A stretch of 7,867 nt of DNA from Cellvibrionales bacterium UBA3090 (GTDB lineage Bacteria > Pseudomonadota > Gammaproteobacteria > Pseudomonadales > Porticoccaceae), in the NCBI GenBank assembly GCA_002367235.1, contig DFBC01000020.1, forward strand, positions 1 through 7,867. The letters are read 5' to 3'. Shown one piece after another: positions 1 through 6,500 of this stretch. Within the stretch, counting starts at the first letter, position 1, and each line of letters begins with the position of its first letter. The position numbers were made by a program, and so were the translations under genes. The notes below the pieces were generated by a model. The model did no database searches, was not told where the DNA came from, and worked only from the letters and a program-made list of their open reading frames with translations.

Positions 1-2008
1 AGCCATTTTTGGCCATTACTTCCAAGTCACGATCTGCTTCCTTGGGTGTACGACAAAAGGGAATCATGACAATCACATTATCAAATCCCCGCTGCTCACG
101 TACCTGTTTAATCGCCTGACACTCCAACCCAAATCCCTCACGATAACGCTCGCTGTAGTAGCGCGCAGCACCTCGCAAACCCAACATGGGATTACTCTCG
201 GCTGACTCAAATTGCTCACCACCCAAAAGCTTGCTGTATTCACTGGTCTTGAAATCCGAAAAACGCACGATGACTGGCCTCGGATACTGAGACGCCGCCA
301 GCTTCGCAATACCTAATCCCAACCTGTCAACGAAAAAATCCTGTGGGAATTGGTAGCCTCGAGTCAGTTTGCTAATGCGATCCCTTATATCGGCATCCTC
401 TATTTTGTCACCCCGCAACAACGCCATAGGATGAATCCCCACCAAACTGGAAATAATAAATTCAATGCGCGCCAACCCAATACCATCGATGGGAAGCTTC
501 CACCACTGAAGGGCGCTGTCGGGAAGCGCCATATTGATATTCACCTGTGTTCTTGGACGGGGTAGCTTTGAGAGGTCTATGGCCGTTTGCTCAAAGGGCA
601 GGCAACCCGAGTAAATTTTAGCCGTAGCACCCTCAGCACAAGAAAGTGTCACAGGCATACCCGTGGTTAATTTTTCCGTAGCAGAGACAACACCTACAGC
701 GGCAGGAATCTTTAGCTCACGACAAACAATGGCAGCATGGCTGGTGGGACCACCTGTATCAGTAATAACGCCTGCCGCTTTACGCATCAGCGGCAACCAG
801 TCAGGGTCGGTATGCGAGGCCACCAATATATGCCCCTCGGGAAAGTCGTTTTGCTCCTCAGGCCTACTGACCAGCTGCACCACACCACTGGCGATGGCGC
901 TGCCTACACTGTGCCCTTTTAGTAGCACTTCGCCAGTGCTGGTAAGCCGATATCGCTTGAGTTGTTGTCGTGGATTCTGTGAAGCAACCGTCTCCGGACG
1001 TGCCTGAACAATATAAAGGTCACCGCTAGCACCAGCCTTTACCCATTCAATGTCCATGGCGCAGCCATAATGAGATTCAATACTCTGTGCCCACCGAGCC
1101 AGTTGCAAAATATCAGTATCGTCGAGTACAAAAGCCGCACATTCCTCAGGGTTGGTTTTATACCACTCTGTACCACCGCCAGAGCCAGTTTTGTAGGCGA
1201 GCTTTTCTTTTTTACTGCCTAAAGTCTTATCGAAGATTGGAGCCAGCTCAGTCTTTACCAGCAGCGGCTTGTATACCATATAGCGATCAGAAATAACCCT
1301 TCCCTGAACCACCGCTTCACCAAGTCCCCAGGCCGCGCTGATAACCACCGCATCAGGAAAACCAGACTCAGGATCCAGAGTAAACATAACCCCAGCCGCC
1401 CCCTCGCTGGCATCTACCATTGTCTGAACACCCACGGACAACGCTACTTGAAGAGGGTCAAACCCTTGTGCTTCGCGATAACTGATGGCCCGATCGGTAA
1501 ATAACGAAGCGTAACAGTGGCGACAAGCATCGAGCAGATCATCAAAACCTCTCACATTGAGAAAGGTCTCCTGCTGTCCTGCGAAACTGGCTTCGGGCAA
1601 ATCTTCTGCCGTTGCAGAGCTACGCACGGCCACCGGCACATCCTTTTCTCCAATTCGATCGCTCAGTTGCTCGTACGCATGCTTCAGCGATGACACCAAA
1701 GTATCCGGCAGCTGGCCTGCAAGAATCGCCTCACGGATAACTCGCCCTATCCTCTGCAATGCGCTTTGATCAGAGGAAAAATCCATCAGTTGCTGTGTAA
1801 TAACTGGCTGGAGATTATTAAATTCAAGAAACTCCCGATAGGCACTGACAGTTAAGGCAAAACCAGGCGGCACTCGAATACCTTCCTGCTCAAGTGCTTG
1901 TAGCATTTCACCAAGGGAGGCATTTTTCCCTCCCACCAATGGAACATCGGTATTGCCCACCTGCTCAAGCCAAACAATCGAAGACTTTTCTCGATCGGAG
2001 CACGTCAT
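1..2008 (-). CDS. ppsA: Phosphoenolpyruvate synthase, partial (C-terminus beyond left edge)
   Basis: This enzyme makes PEP from pyruvate and ATP, releasing AMP and phosphate, at the entry to gluconeogenesis in the cytoplasm. The minus-strand frame is open without interruption from 2008 to the window edge (669 codons; the family is usually about 790-800). Domains seen in order: an ATP-grasp nucleotide-binding domain with VGGKNASLGE (residues 25-34), VRSSATAEDLPEASFAGQ (128-145) and VQARPET (about 334-340); the swivelling phospho-histidine domain with GGPTSHAAIV, catalytic His at 424; and the start of the PEP/pyruvate barrel with GIGLARIEF (Arg514), RFSDFKTSEY and NPMLGLRGA. The start at 2008 is chosen because GGGAG lies 8 nt upstream and the N-terminus matches family length. 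An in-frame ATG at 2032 has no well-placed ribosome site, and an in-frame stop lies near 2070. The Pro before Thr-Ser-His differs from the GGRTCH of enterobacterial PpsA as I recall it. Family assignment is very secure. Confidence 0.96.
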   Translation of the reverse strand, partial: MTCSDREKSSIVWLEQVGNTDVPLVGGKNASLGEMLQALEQEGIRVPPGFALTVSAYREFLEFNNLQPVITQQLMDFSSDQSALQRIGRVIREAILAGQLPDTLVSSLKHAYEQLSDRIGEKDVPVAVRSSATAEDLPEASFAGQQETFLNVRGFDDLLDACRHCYASLFTDRAISYREAQGFDPLQVALSVGVQTMVDASEGAAGVMFTLDPESGFPDAVVISAAWGLGEAVVQGRVISDRYMVYKPLLVKTELAPIFDKTLGSKKEKLAYKTGSGGGTEWYKTNPEECAAFVLDDTDILQLARWAQSIESHYGCAMDIEWVKAGASGDLYIVQARPETVASQNPRQQLKRYRLTSTGEVLLKGHSVGSAIASGVVQLVSRPEEQNDFPEGHILVASHTDPDWLPLMRKAAGVITDTGGPTSHAAIVCRELKIPAAVGVVSATEKLTTGMPVTLSCAEGATAKIYSGCLPFEQTAIDLSKLPRPRTQVNINMALPDSALQWWKLPIDGIGLARIEFIISSLVGIHPMALLRGDKIEDADIRDRISKLTRGYQFPQDFFVDRLGLGIAKLAASQYPRPVIVRFSDFKTSEYSKLLGGEQFESAESNPMLGLRGAARYYSERYREGFGLECQAIKQVREQRGFDNVIVMIPFCRTPKEADRDLEVMAKNG

Positions 2009-2176
2009 TGGATACGCTCCCGTCTTTGTCATTAAAAATGAGTATAGTCTCCGGTGATGACTGCTGCTTTAACCCACGCCTAAGGTAACCCCCCATTCCG
2101 ACGGCTTTGCTGAATGGCAATAAGCGAAAACCTCTCCTAGACTTTTTTAAGCCGTTCATTATTTTGGGGCGTACTC
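2009..2176. other. Divergent intergenic region between ppsA and the phosphoribosyltransferase operon
   Basis: This 168-bp region must hold promoters for both directions. The minus-strand candidate is TATACT (2041-2046). On the plus strand the best pair I can find is TGGCAA (2115-2120), a 17-bp spacer and TAGACT (2138-2143), which is weak. A 7-bp inverted repeat, ACGGCTT (2101-2107) and AAGCCGT (2149-2155), has centres 48 bp apart and brackets that candidate. No purine-riboswitch-like fold or terminator was recognised. Confidence 0.4.
2017..2021 (-). promoter_or_regulatory. Shine-Dalgarno site deciding the ppsA start
   Basis: On the minus strand GGGAG sits 8 nt before the ATG at 2008. It lies inside the reading frame that would start at the alternative in-frame ATG at 2032, so it favours the shorter protein. 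A TATACT hexamer (minus strand, 2041-2046) could be a -10 element giving a leader of about 28 nt for the 2008 start, but I see no -35 partner at the usual spacing. Confidence 0.55.
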
Positions 2177-2869
2177 ATGCGCTTTAAAACTCGCACACAT
2201 GCCGGCCAACTGCTGGCCGATATTTTAGTGAAAAAATATCAGGGAATAGATGCCGTTATTTACGCGCTTCCCCGTGGCGGCGTTCCGCTAGGCTTTGAGG
2301 TGGCATCGGCTCTCCACATGCCTCTCGACTTAATTATCCCCAGAAAAATTGGCCACCCCACCAATCCTGAATATGCCATTTGTGCGATCACCGAGGCCGG
2401 AGAAACCATCTGCAATGAACAAGCATTAACCACTATTGATGCCGACTGGCTAGAACAAGAACAGCGGGAAGAAATTAACGAAGCAAAACGTCGCCGAGAA
2501 TGCTACCTCGGCGACAGAGAGCCGGTTCCCGTCACGGGGAAGTTAGCTATTCTGGTGGACGATGGTATTGCCACGGGGTTGACCATGCGTGCAGCCATTC
2601 GTGATTTAAAGACCAGACACCCAGGGAGAATCACCGTCGCTATTCCCGTCATTCCCGATGACACCGCCAAAGTACTAGCCACTGAAGTTGACGACGTGGT
2701 CGCCCTGTTAATTGACCCCAATTATCAAGGCTCTGTTGGCAGCTACTACCAATATTTTTACCAGCTCTGTGATGACGAGGTTCTTTTACTCTTGAACAAA
2801 TTGGATAAAGACAACCGTCCAAAACCCGTAGATCACCCCCAGCAAAAAGACGACAACAACAAACCATGA
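2177..2869 (+). CDS. Predicted phosphoribosyltransferase (COG1926 type), substrate unknown
   Basis: This is a cytoplasmic 230-residue type I phosphoribosyltransferase-fold protein. The PRPP-binding loop is plain at residues 124-138, AILVDDGIATGLTMR: two acidic residues followed by a Gly/Thr-rich turn. Other family marks are LPRGGVPLGFEVA (31-43), PRKIGHPTNPEYAICAI (55-71) and the aromatic YYQYFYQ stretch (190-196). The last 24 or so residues (207-230) are a hydrophilic Asp/Lys/Pro/Gln-rich tail that probably lies outside the fold. GGGG 7 nt upstream supports the ATG at 2177. The stop overlaps the xpt start as ATGA, so the two are almost certainly co-transcribed and translationally coupled. 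Members of this family are generally annotated only as predicted phosphoribosyltransferases. A role in purine base or nucleotide handling is inferred from the xpt neighbour alone. Confidence 0.88.
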   Translation: MRFKTRTHAGQLLADILVKKYQGIDAVIYALPRGGVPLGFEVASALHMPLDLIIPRKIGHPTNPEYAICAITEAGETICNEQALTTIDADWLEQEQREEINEAKRRRECYLGDREPVPVTGKLAILVDDGIATGLTMRAAIRDLKTRHPGRITVAIPVIPDDTAKVLATEVDDVVALLIDPNYQGSVGSYYQYFYQLCDDEVLLLLNKLDKDNRPKPVDHPQQKDDNNKP

Positions 2870-3444
2870 AATCTCTGGATCGGAAAATACTGTCAGAGGC
2901 CGCCTATTTGGGCAATGGCATTATCAAAGTCGATCGCTTTTTGAATCACTGCGTGGATACCGCATTAATGACCGAGATAGGCAATGAGTTCTCTCGACAA
3001 CTCTCTGCACAGGGAATTACTGGCATCAACAAAATCGTGACCGCAGAAACCAGTGGCATCGCCCCAGCACTAACCACCGCTCAAGCGCTGGGAGTTCCCA
3101 TGGTGTTTGCCCGAAAAAAACAGCCTGTCACAATGAAAGGCAACGGCTATAGCTCTTCGGTACACAGCCACACCAAGGAAGATAGGGTTACCCTGCATAT
3201 TTCCAAAGAGTTTTTGTCCGCTGAAGACCGCATTGTCATAATTGATGATTTCCTCGGCGTAGGTGAAACCACTACGGGGTTGGTCGAGCTGATCAAGCAA
3301 AGCGGTGCCCGGTTATGCGCCATCGGTTTTGTGCTGGAAAAAACCTATGAGCAGGGTCGCAAGGCATTAAACCATCTTGGCGTTCCAATCATCTCTCTGG
3401 CTCGGCTAGACCTGCAAGGAGAAAAAATTATTCTGGTGCCTTAA
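2866..3444 (+). CDS. xpt: Xanthine phosphoribosyltransferase (Bacillus Xpt type)
   Basis: Xpt transfers the phosphoribosyl group of PRPP to xanthine, giving XMP for purine salvage in the cytoplasm. At 192 residues it fits the Bacillus Xpt family (about 190-194), not the unrelated-in-sequence Gpt of enterobacteria. Visible family features are KVDRFLNHCVD (21-31), TAETSGIAPAL (59-69), VFARKKQ (80-86), SVHSHTK (98-104), the PRPP loop RIVIIDDFLGVGETTTGLV (122-140), LEKTYEQGR (157-165) and the C-terminal ISLARL (176-181). The PRPP loop carries GETTTG where the Bacillus protein, as I recall it, has GQAAHG, so it is closer to the general phosphoribosyltransferase signature. The ATG overlaps the upstream stop by 4 nt and has no strong ribosome site of its own, so translational coupling is likely. 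No terminator hairpin was seen after the stop. Substrate preference for xanthine is inferred from family membership. Confidence 0.92.
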   Translation: MKSLDRKILSEAAYLGNGIIKVDRFLNHCVDTALMTEIGNEFSRQLSAQGITGINKIVTAETSGIAPALTTAQALGVPMVFARKKQPVTMKGNGYSSSVHSHTKEDRVTLHISKEFLSAEDRIVIIDDFLGVGETTTGLVELIKQSGARLCAIGFVLEKTYEQGRKALNHLGVPIISLARLDLQGEKIILVP

Positions 3445-3601
3445 ACCATCCCCCTATCAAGTCCTAAGCTGTGCCTCTACCCCCTTTTCACCCAAGTAAT
3501 TTAAAACGGCAACCAACTGATTTATATAGAAGTTTCTATTACTAACAACCAAATTCTGACAGCTGTCTATACTGATATAACCAATTAACCTTGTTCGATA
3601 A
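3445..3601 (+). promoter_or_regulatory. Intergenic region with candidate promoters and two palindromes upstream of nfeD
   Basis: This AT-rich gap follows xpt and shows no clear terminator. Candidate promoter elements are TTTAAA (3500-3505), a 17-bp spacer and TATATA (3523-3528), and a separate better -10, TATACT (3568-3573), without a good -35. Two inverted repeats stand out: ATAGAA-GT-TTCTAT (3526-3539), overlapping the first -10, and the perfect 10-bp palindrome GACAGCTGTC (3558-3567), abutting the second -10. Either could be a regulator site or chance. Their position at the -10 elements is the only argument for function. Confidence 0.35.
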
Positions 3602-4972
3602 ATGCATCGCATGTGGAAATACTTGGTTCTTATCATCCTAACCCTGAGCTTTTCGCCGAGCCAGGGTGACCCATCGCAGCGGCCTATCTGGTTGCTTAGC
3701 GTACAGGGGGCTATTGGCCCGGCCACCGCAGACTATATTGACCGCGGCGTCGAATCGGCCAACGATAACCAAGCTCAATTAGTCATTATCCAGATGGACA
3801 CGCCCGGTGGCCTGGATAAATCCATGCGCCATATTATTCAGGCGATTTTGGCCGCAGATGCCCCCATCGCAACCTTTGTTGCGCCCAGCGGTGCACGCGC
3901 CGCCAGTGCTGGCACTTATATTCTCTATGCCAGCCATATTGCAGCCATGGCACCCGGCACCAACCTGGGTGCTGCGACCCCCGTACAAATCGGCAGCCCC
4001 GCTTTACCTAACCCTGCAAAACAAGACCAGCAGAACCAACCCCCGCCAGAAAAAACTGATAAAGATTCTGCACCTGAACCTGCCAGCACCATGGAAAGAA
4101 AGGTGATCAACGATGCCGCGGCCTATATTCAAAGCTTGGCAGAACTGAGGGGTCGCAATGTCGAGTGGGCAATCGCCGCCGTGCGTAGCGCCAAATCAAT
4201 GACGGCCCAGCAGGCACTGGATAACAATGTCATCGACCTGATAGCGGACGACATCGAGAATCTGATCACGCAGCTAGATGGCTATAGCCTGACCATCAAT
4301 AATCAAGACATCACTCTGGCAACAACCAATGCTGAATTGGTGCACTATCAACCAGACTGGCGCAACCGGTTTCTTGCGGTCATCACCGACCCCAGTGTGG
4401 CCTATATTCTGTTGCTGGTTGGCATCTATGGACTGGTCTTTGAGTTCTCCCAACCCGGCACAGGGCTGCCAGGTATTCTGGGTGGCATCAGTTTGCTCAT
4501 TGCATTTTATGCACTTCAGGTCCTCCCCATCAGCTATACCGGATTGGCTTTGATACTGCTAGGTTTGGGACTAATGATTGCCGAGGCACTAAGCCCCAGC
4601 TTTGGTGTTTTGGGGTTTGGCGGGGTGGCCGCCTTTGTGATTGGCTCTGTGATGCTGATGGACACAGACCTGCCCGCCTTTCAGATCGCCATTCCCGTCA
4701 TTATGGGCGTCACTGTCGTCAGTGCCGCACTCATGATTCTCTTGCTGGGCATGATATGGCGATCGCGTCATACGCAGGTGGTCTCTGGGCTCGACACGCT
4801 AATAGGCTCCATTACCACCGTTGAATCCGTCTACAACAATCAACCCATGGTTTGGCTACAAGGCGAACGATGGTCAGTTCAATGTAATGAACCTCTTGCT
4901 ACCGGTGACCGGGTTCGCGTCATCGGAACAACAGGTCTGACACTCAAGACAGAAAAGGTGACAGCGCCATGA
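3602..4972 (+). CDS. Full-length NfeD membrane-bound serine protease (ClpP-like domain, membrane domain, NfeD OB-fold)
   Basis: This 456-residue inner-membrane protein of the NfeD1b/PH1510 type pairs with SPFH-family slipins. Order of parts: an N-terminal signal or anchor (about 4-22); a ClpP-class protease domain (about 28-240) with MDTPGGLDKSM (65-75), the nucleophile Ser102 in ARAASAGTY, and Lys167 in ERKVINDAAAYIQ as the likely second member of a Ser-Lys dyad; a Pro/Gln-rich insert (131-163) between the two; four or five hydrophobic membrane segments (about 262-385); and a soluble C-terminal NfeD beta-barrel (about 395-454). The start cannot lie further upstream because an in-frame TAA directly precedes the ATG. 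Neither this ATG nor the one at codon 4 has a Shine-Dalgarno sequence. The stop overlaps the slipin start as ATGA, so the pair forms one operon. The protease role is established for the archaeal homologue and inferred here. Confidence 0.92.
   Translation: MHRMWKYLVLIILTLSFSPSQGDPSQRPIWLLSVQGAIGPATADYIDRGVESANDNQAQLVIIQMDTPGGLDKSMRHIIQAILAADAPIATFVAPSGARAASAGTYILYASHIAAMAPGTNLGAATPVQIGSPALPNPAKQDQQNQPPPEKTDKDSAPEPASTMERKVINDAAAYIQSLAELRGRNVEWAIAAVRSAKSMTAQQALDNNVIDLIADDIENLITQLDGYSLTINNQDITLATTNAELVHYQPDWRNRFLAVITDPSVAYILLLVGIYGLVFEFSQPGTGLPGILGGISLLIAFYALQVLPISYTGLALILLGLGLMIAEALSPSFGVLGFGGVAAFVIGSVMLMDTDLPAFQIAIPVIMGVTVVSAALMILLLGMIWRSRHTQVVSGLDTLIGSITTVESVYNNQPMVWLQGERWSVQCNEPLATGDRVRVIGTTGLTLKTEKVTAP
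4956..4961 (+). promoter_or_regulatory. Shine-Dalgarno site for the slipin gene, inside the end of nfeD
   Basis: AGGTGA lies 7 nt before the ATG at 4969, within the last codons of the NfeD gene. It supports efficient independent or re-initiated translation of the slipin at the ATGA overlap. The upstream NfeD gene has no such site. Confidence 0.6.
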
Positions 4973-5727
4973 TTCCTGGACTCTACTTTACCGCAACCAT
5001 CATTTTCATATTAATCGCCTTGATCGCCTACATGTTCCGGGTTTTAAGGGAATACGAACGAGGTGTCATTTTCCTGCTGGGCCGATTTTACAAGGTTAAA
5101 GGGCCTGGACTGATCATTGTTATCCCCATCATCCAGCAAATGGTAAGAGTCGATTTACGTACCGTCGTTATGGATGTACCCACACAGGACGTTATCTCCC
5201 GAGATAACGTATCCGTAAAGGTCAATGCCGTGGTGTATTTTCGAGTGGTCGATCCACAGAAAGCGATTATTCAGGTAGAGCACTTCTATGAAGCAACCAG
5301 CCAGCTCTCACAGACAACCCTTCGCTCGGTACTGGGGCAGCACGAATTGGACACCATGCTCACCTCTCGAGATAAACTGAACAGCCACATTCAGGATATT
5401 CTCGACCAACAGACCGATGCCTGGGGAATCAAAGTGTCCAACGTCGAGATCAAACATGTGGATCTTGATGAGAGCATGATTCGCGCCATTGCCAAACAAG
5501 CGGAAGCTGAGCGAGTACGGCGGGCCAAAGTCATTCATGCGGAGGGCGAGTACGAAGCGGCAGAACAATTGCTGAATGCCGCCAAACGGCTGTCCGAACA
5601 ACCTCAAGCCATACAGCTTCGCTACCTGCAAACGCTGACCGAAATTGCCGGAGAAAAGAGCTCAACCATCGTGTTCCCACTGCCCATGGACATTATGCAA
5701 AGCATTAGCAGTCACAAAAAACTCTAG
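4969..5727 (+). CDS. Slipin / prokaryotic stomatin, SPFH (band 7) membrane protein
   Basis: This 252-residue stomatin homologue is likely a membrane scaffold that oligomerises at the inner membrane. One hydrophobic segment (about 5-24) is followed by the SPFH domain, with REYERGVIFLLGRF (27-40), GPGLIIVIPII (45-55), VDLRTVVMDVPTQDVISRDN (61-80), VKVNAVVYFRV (83-93) and YEATSQLSQTTLRSVLGQ (107-124). After it come WGIKVSNVEIKHVDL (152-166), a charged Ala/Glu/Arg helical stretch (about 175-207) likely to form a coiled coil, and the C-terminal STIVFPLPMDIM (232-243). That last motif resembles the hydrophobic site cut by the NfeD protease in the Pyrococcus pair. Length and order match the short slipin class, not the longer FloT/flotillin or QmcA proteins. 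It overlaps the NfeD gene by 4 nt. What the pair does in this bacterium is unknown. Confidence 0.93.
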   Translation: MIPGLYFTATIIFILIALIAYMFRVLREYERGVIFLLGRFYKVKGPGLIIVIPIIQQMVRVDLRTVVMDVPTQDVISRDNVSVKVNAVVYFRVVDPQKAIIQVEHFYEATSQLSQTTLRSVLGQHELDTMLTSRDKLNSHIQDILDQQTDAWGIKVSNVEIKHVDLDESMIRAIAKQAEAERVRRAKVIHAEGEYEAAEQLLNAAKRLSEQPQAIQLRYLQTLTEIAGEKSSTIVFPLPMDIMQSISSHKKL

Positions 5728-5766
5728 CCAGCCGTCAACCAAGTATGGCGACACGCTTCAAGCTGC

Positions 5767-6378
5767 TTAAAAGCCGCTGCCCGGCTGTGCAAGGTACGCA
5801 CGTTCATCAGGGGTGGATTCACGACCCAATATCGCATTGCGATGGGGAAACCGCCCAAACCGTTCGATCACCGCAGCATGTTGTTCGGCGTAGTCGAGAA
5901 AGCCGGCAAACGTTGCCCGCTGCTGGGCAGGAACCTCTTGAACAAGTTGCTGAAACCGTACGATGCAGAGCTGCTGCAATTCGAGATCCTCGGCATGCTC
6001 CATGGGAAGATAAAAAAATACCCGTTCAATCGGCCGGAGCTGTTTGTCTAATCCATCGTGAAGGCCAGACAAACACCAGTTCAATGCCAACAGATCGGCA
6101 GAAAATGCCACCGGCGTATCCCGATAGATATTTCGGGAAAACTGATCCAGCACAATTATCGAGGCCAGGCGACTTTCGGCAAACTGCAGCCAATAGCGGT
6201 TGCCACCATTGACCAACAACTGCAGCAGCGGCTCAAACTTCTGGCGTATTTCCGCGTCTGTCTCGGGAGACTTTCCCCACCACAAACCGGCCTTCTCATT
6301 AGCACAAACCACATCCTCTTTTGACTGACCAAACCAATAATCAAGAATTGGCTGCCACGTCGGTTGATCGTTATTCAT
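5767..6378 (-). CDS. DUF924 family protein, function unknown
   Basis: This 203-residue, probably cytoplasmic, protein belongs to the DUF924 family, which is predicted to be alpha-helical with a TPR-like fold and whose biochemical function is not established. Family landmarks in order are ILDYWFG (11-17), GLWWGKSPETDAEI (31-44), FAESRLASIIVLDQFSRNIY (66-85) with AFSAD (91-95), FFYLPMEHAEDLELQQ (121-136) and the near-invariant C-terminal FGRFPHRNAILGRESTPDE (174-192), ending GSGF. The length is normal for the family and no residue looks lost. GGATGAG (minus strand, 6384-6390) 5 nt before the ATG is a fair ribosome site. The gene converges on the slipin with a 39-bp gap that shows no strong terminator, and it diverges from hemL across 122 bp. 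No functional link to either neighbour is evident. Confidence 0.93.
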   Translation of the reverse strand: MNNDQPTWQPILDYWFGQSKEDVVCANEKAGLWWGKSPETDAEIRQKFEPLLQLLVNGGNRYWLQFAESRLASIIVLDQFSRNIYRDTPVAFSADLLALNWCLSGLHDGLDKQLRPIERVFFYLPMEHAEDLELQQLCIVRFQQLVQEVPAQQRATFAGFLDYAEQHAAVIERFGRFPHRNAILGRESTPDERAYLAQPGSGF

Positions 6379-6430
6379 ACCCGCTCATCCACAAGCTCTG
6401 CTTTTCCAGCACTTAGTTACTCGACAGAGA

Positions 6431-6460
6431 TTGGCGAACCCCCCAACAATCGAGGATAAT
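6431..6460 (+). promoter_or_regulatory. Sigma70-type promoter for hemL
   Basis: TTGGCG (6431-6436) and GATAAT (6455-6460) are separated by 18 bp, four of six and five of six matches to the consensus hexamers. Transcription would start near 6467, leaving a leader of about 34 nt before the hemL ATG. Runs of six C flank the -10 element at 6439-6444 and 6463-6468, the second at the predicted start site. This is a sequence-based prediction only. Confidence 0.6.
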
Positions 6461-6500
6461 AGCCCCCCTAAACTCCCAAGAATAAAGTCAGATTAAACCC

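Noticed and set aside
663..1007. 114-codon plus-strand open frame
   Set aside because: It is antisense to the mobile phospho-histidine domain of ppsA, which is strongly conserved in the minus-strand frame.
2009..2176. Possible purine riboswitch upstream of the xpt-containing operon, as in Bacillus xpt
   Set aside because: The leader lacks the recognisable conserved core and three-helix arrangement of the purine riboswitch, and the host looks gammaproteobacterial.
5308..5631. 107-codon minus-strand open frame
   Set aside because: It is fully antisense to the slipin SPFH region, with no ribosome site or recognisable domain.
5728..5766. Bidirectional terminator between the convergent slipin and DUF924 genes
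   Set aside because: I found only short imperfect complementarity and no GC-rich stem followed by a T run in either direction.
5745..6212. 155-codon plus-strand open frame
   Set aside because: It lies antisense to the clearly recognisable DUF924 gene, and its product (rich in Arg, Pro and Gln) shows no family features.
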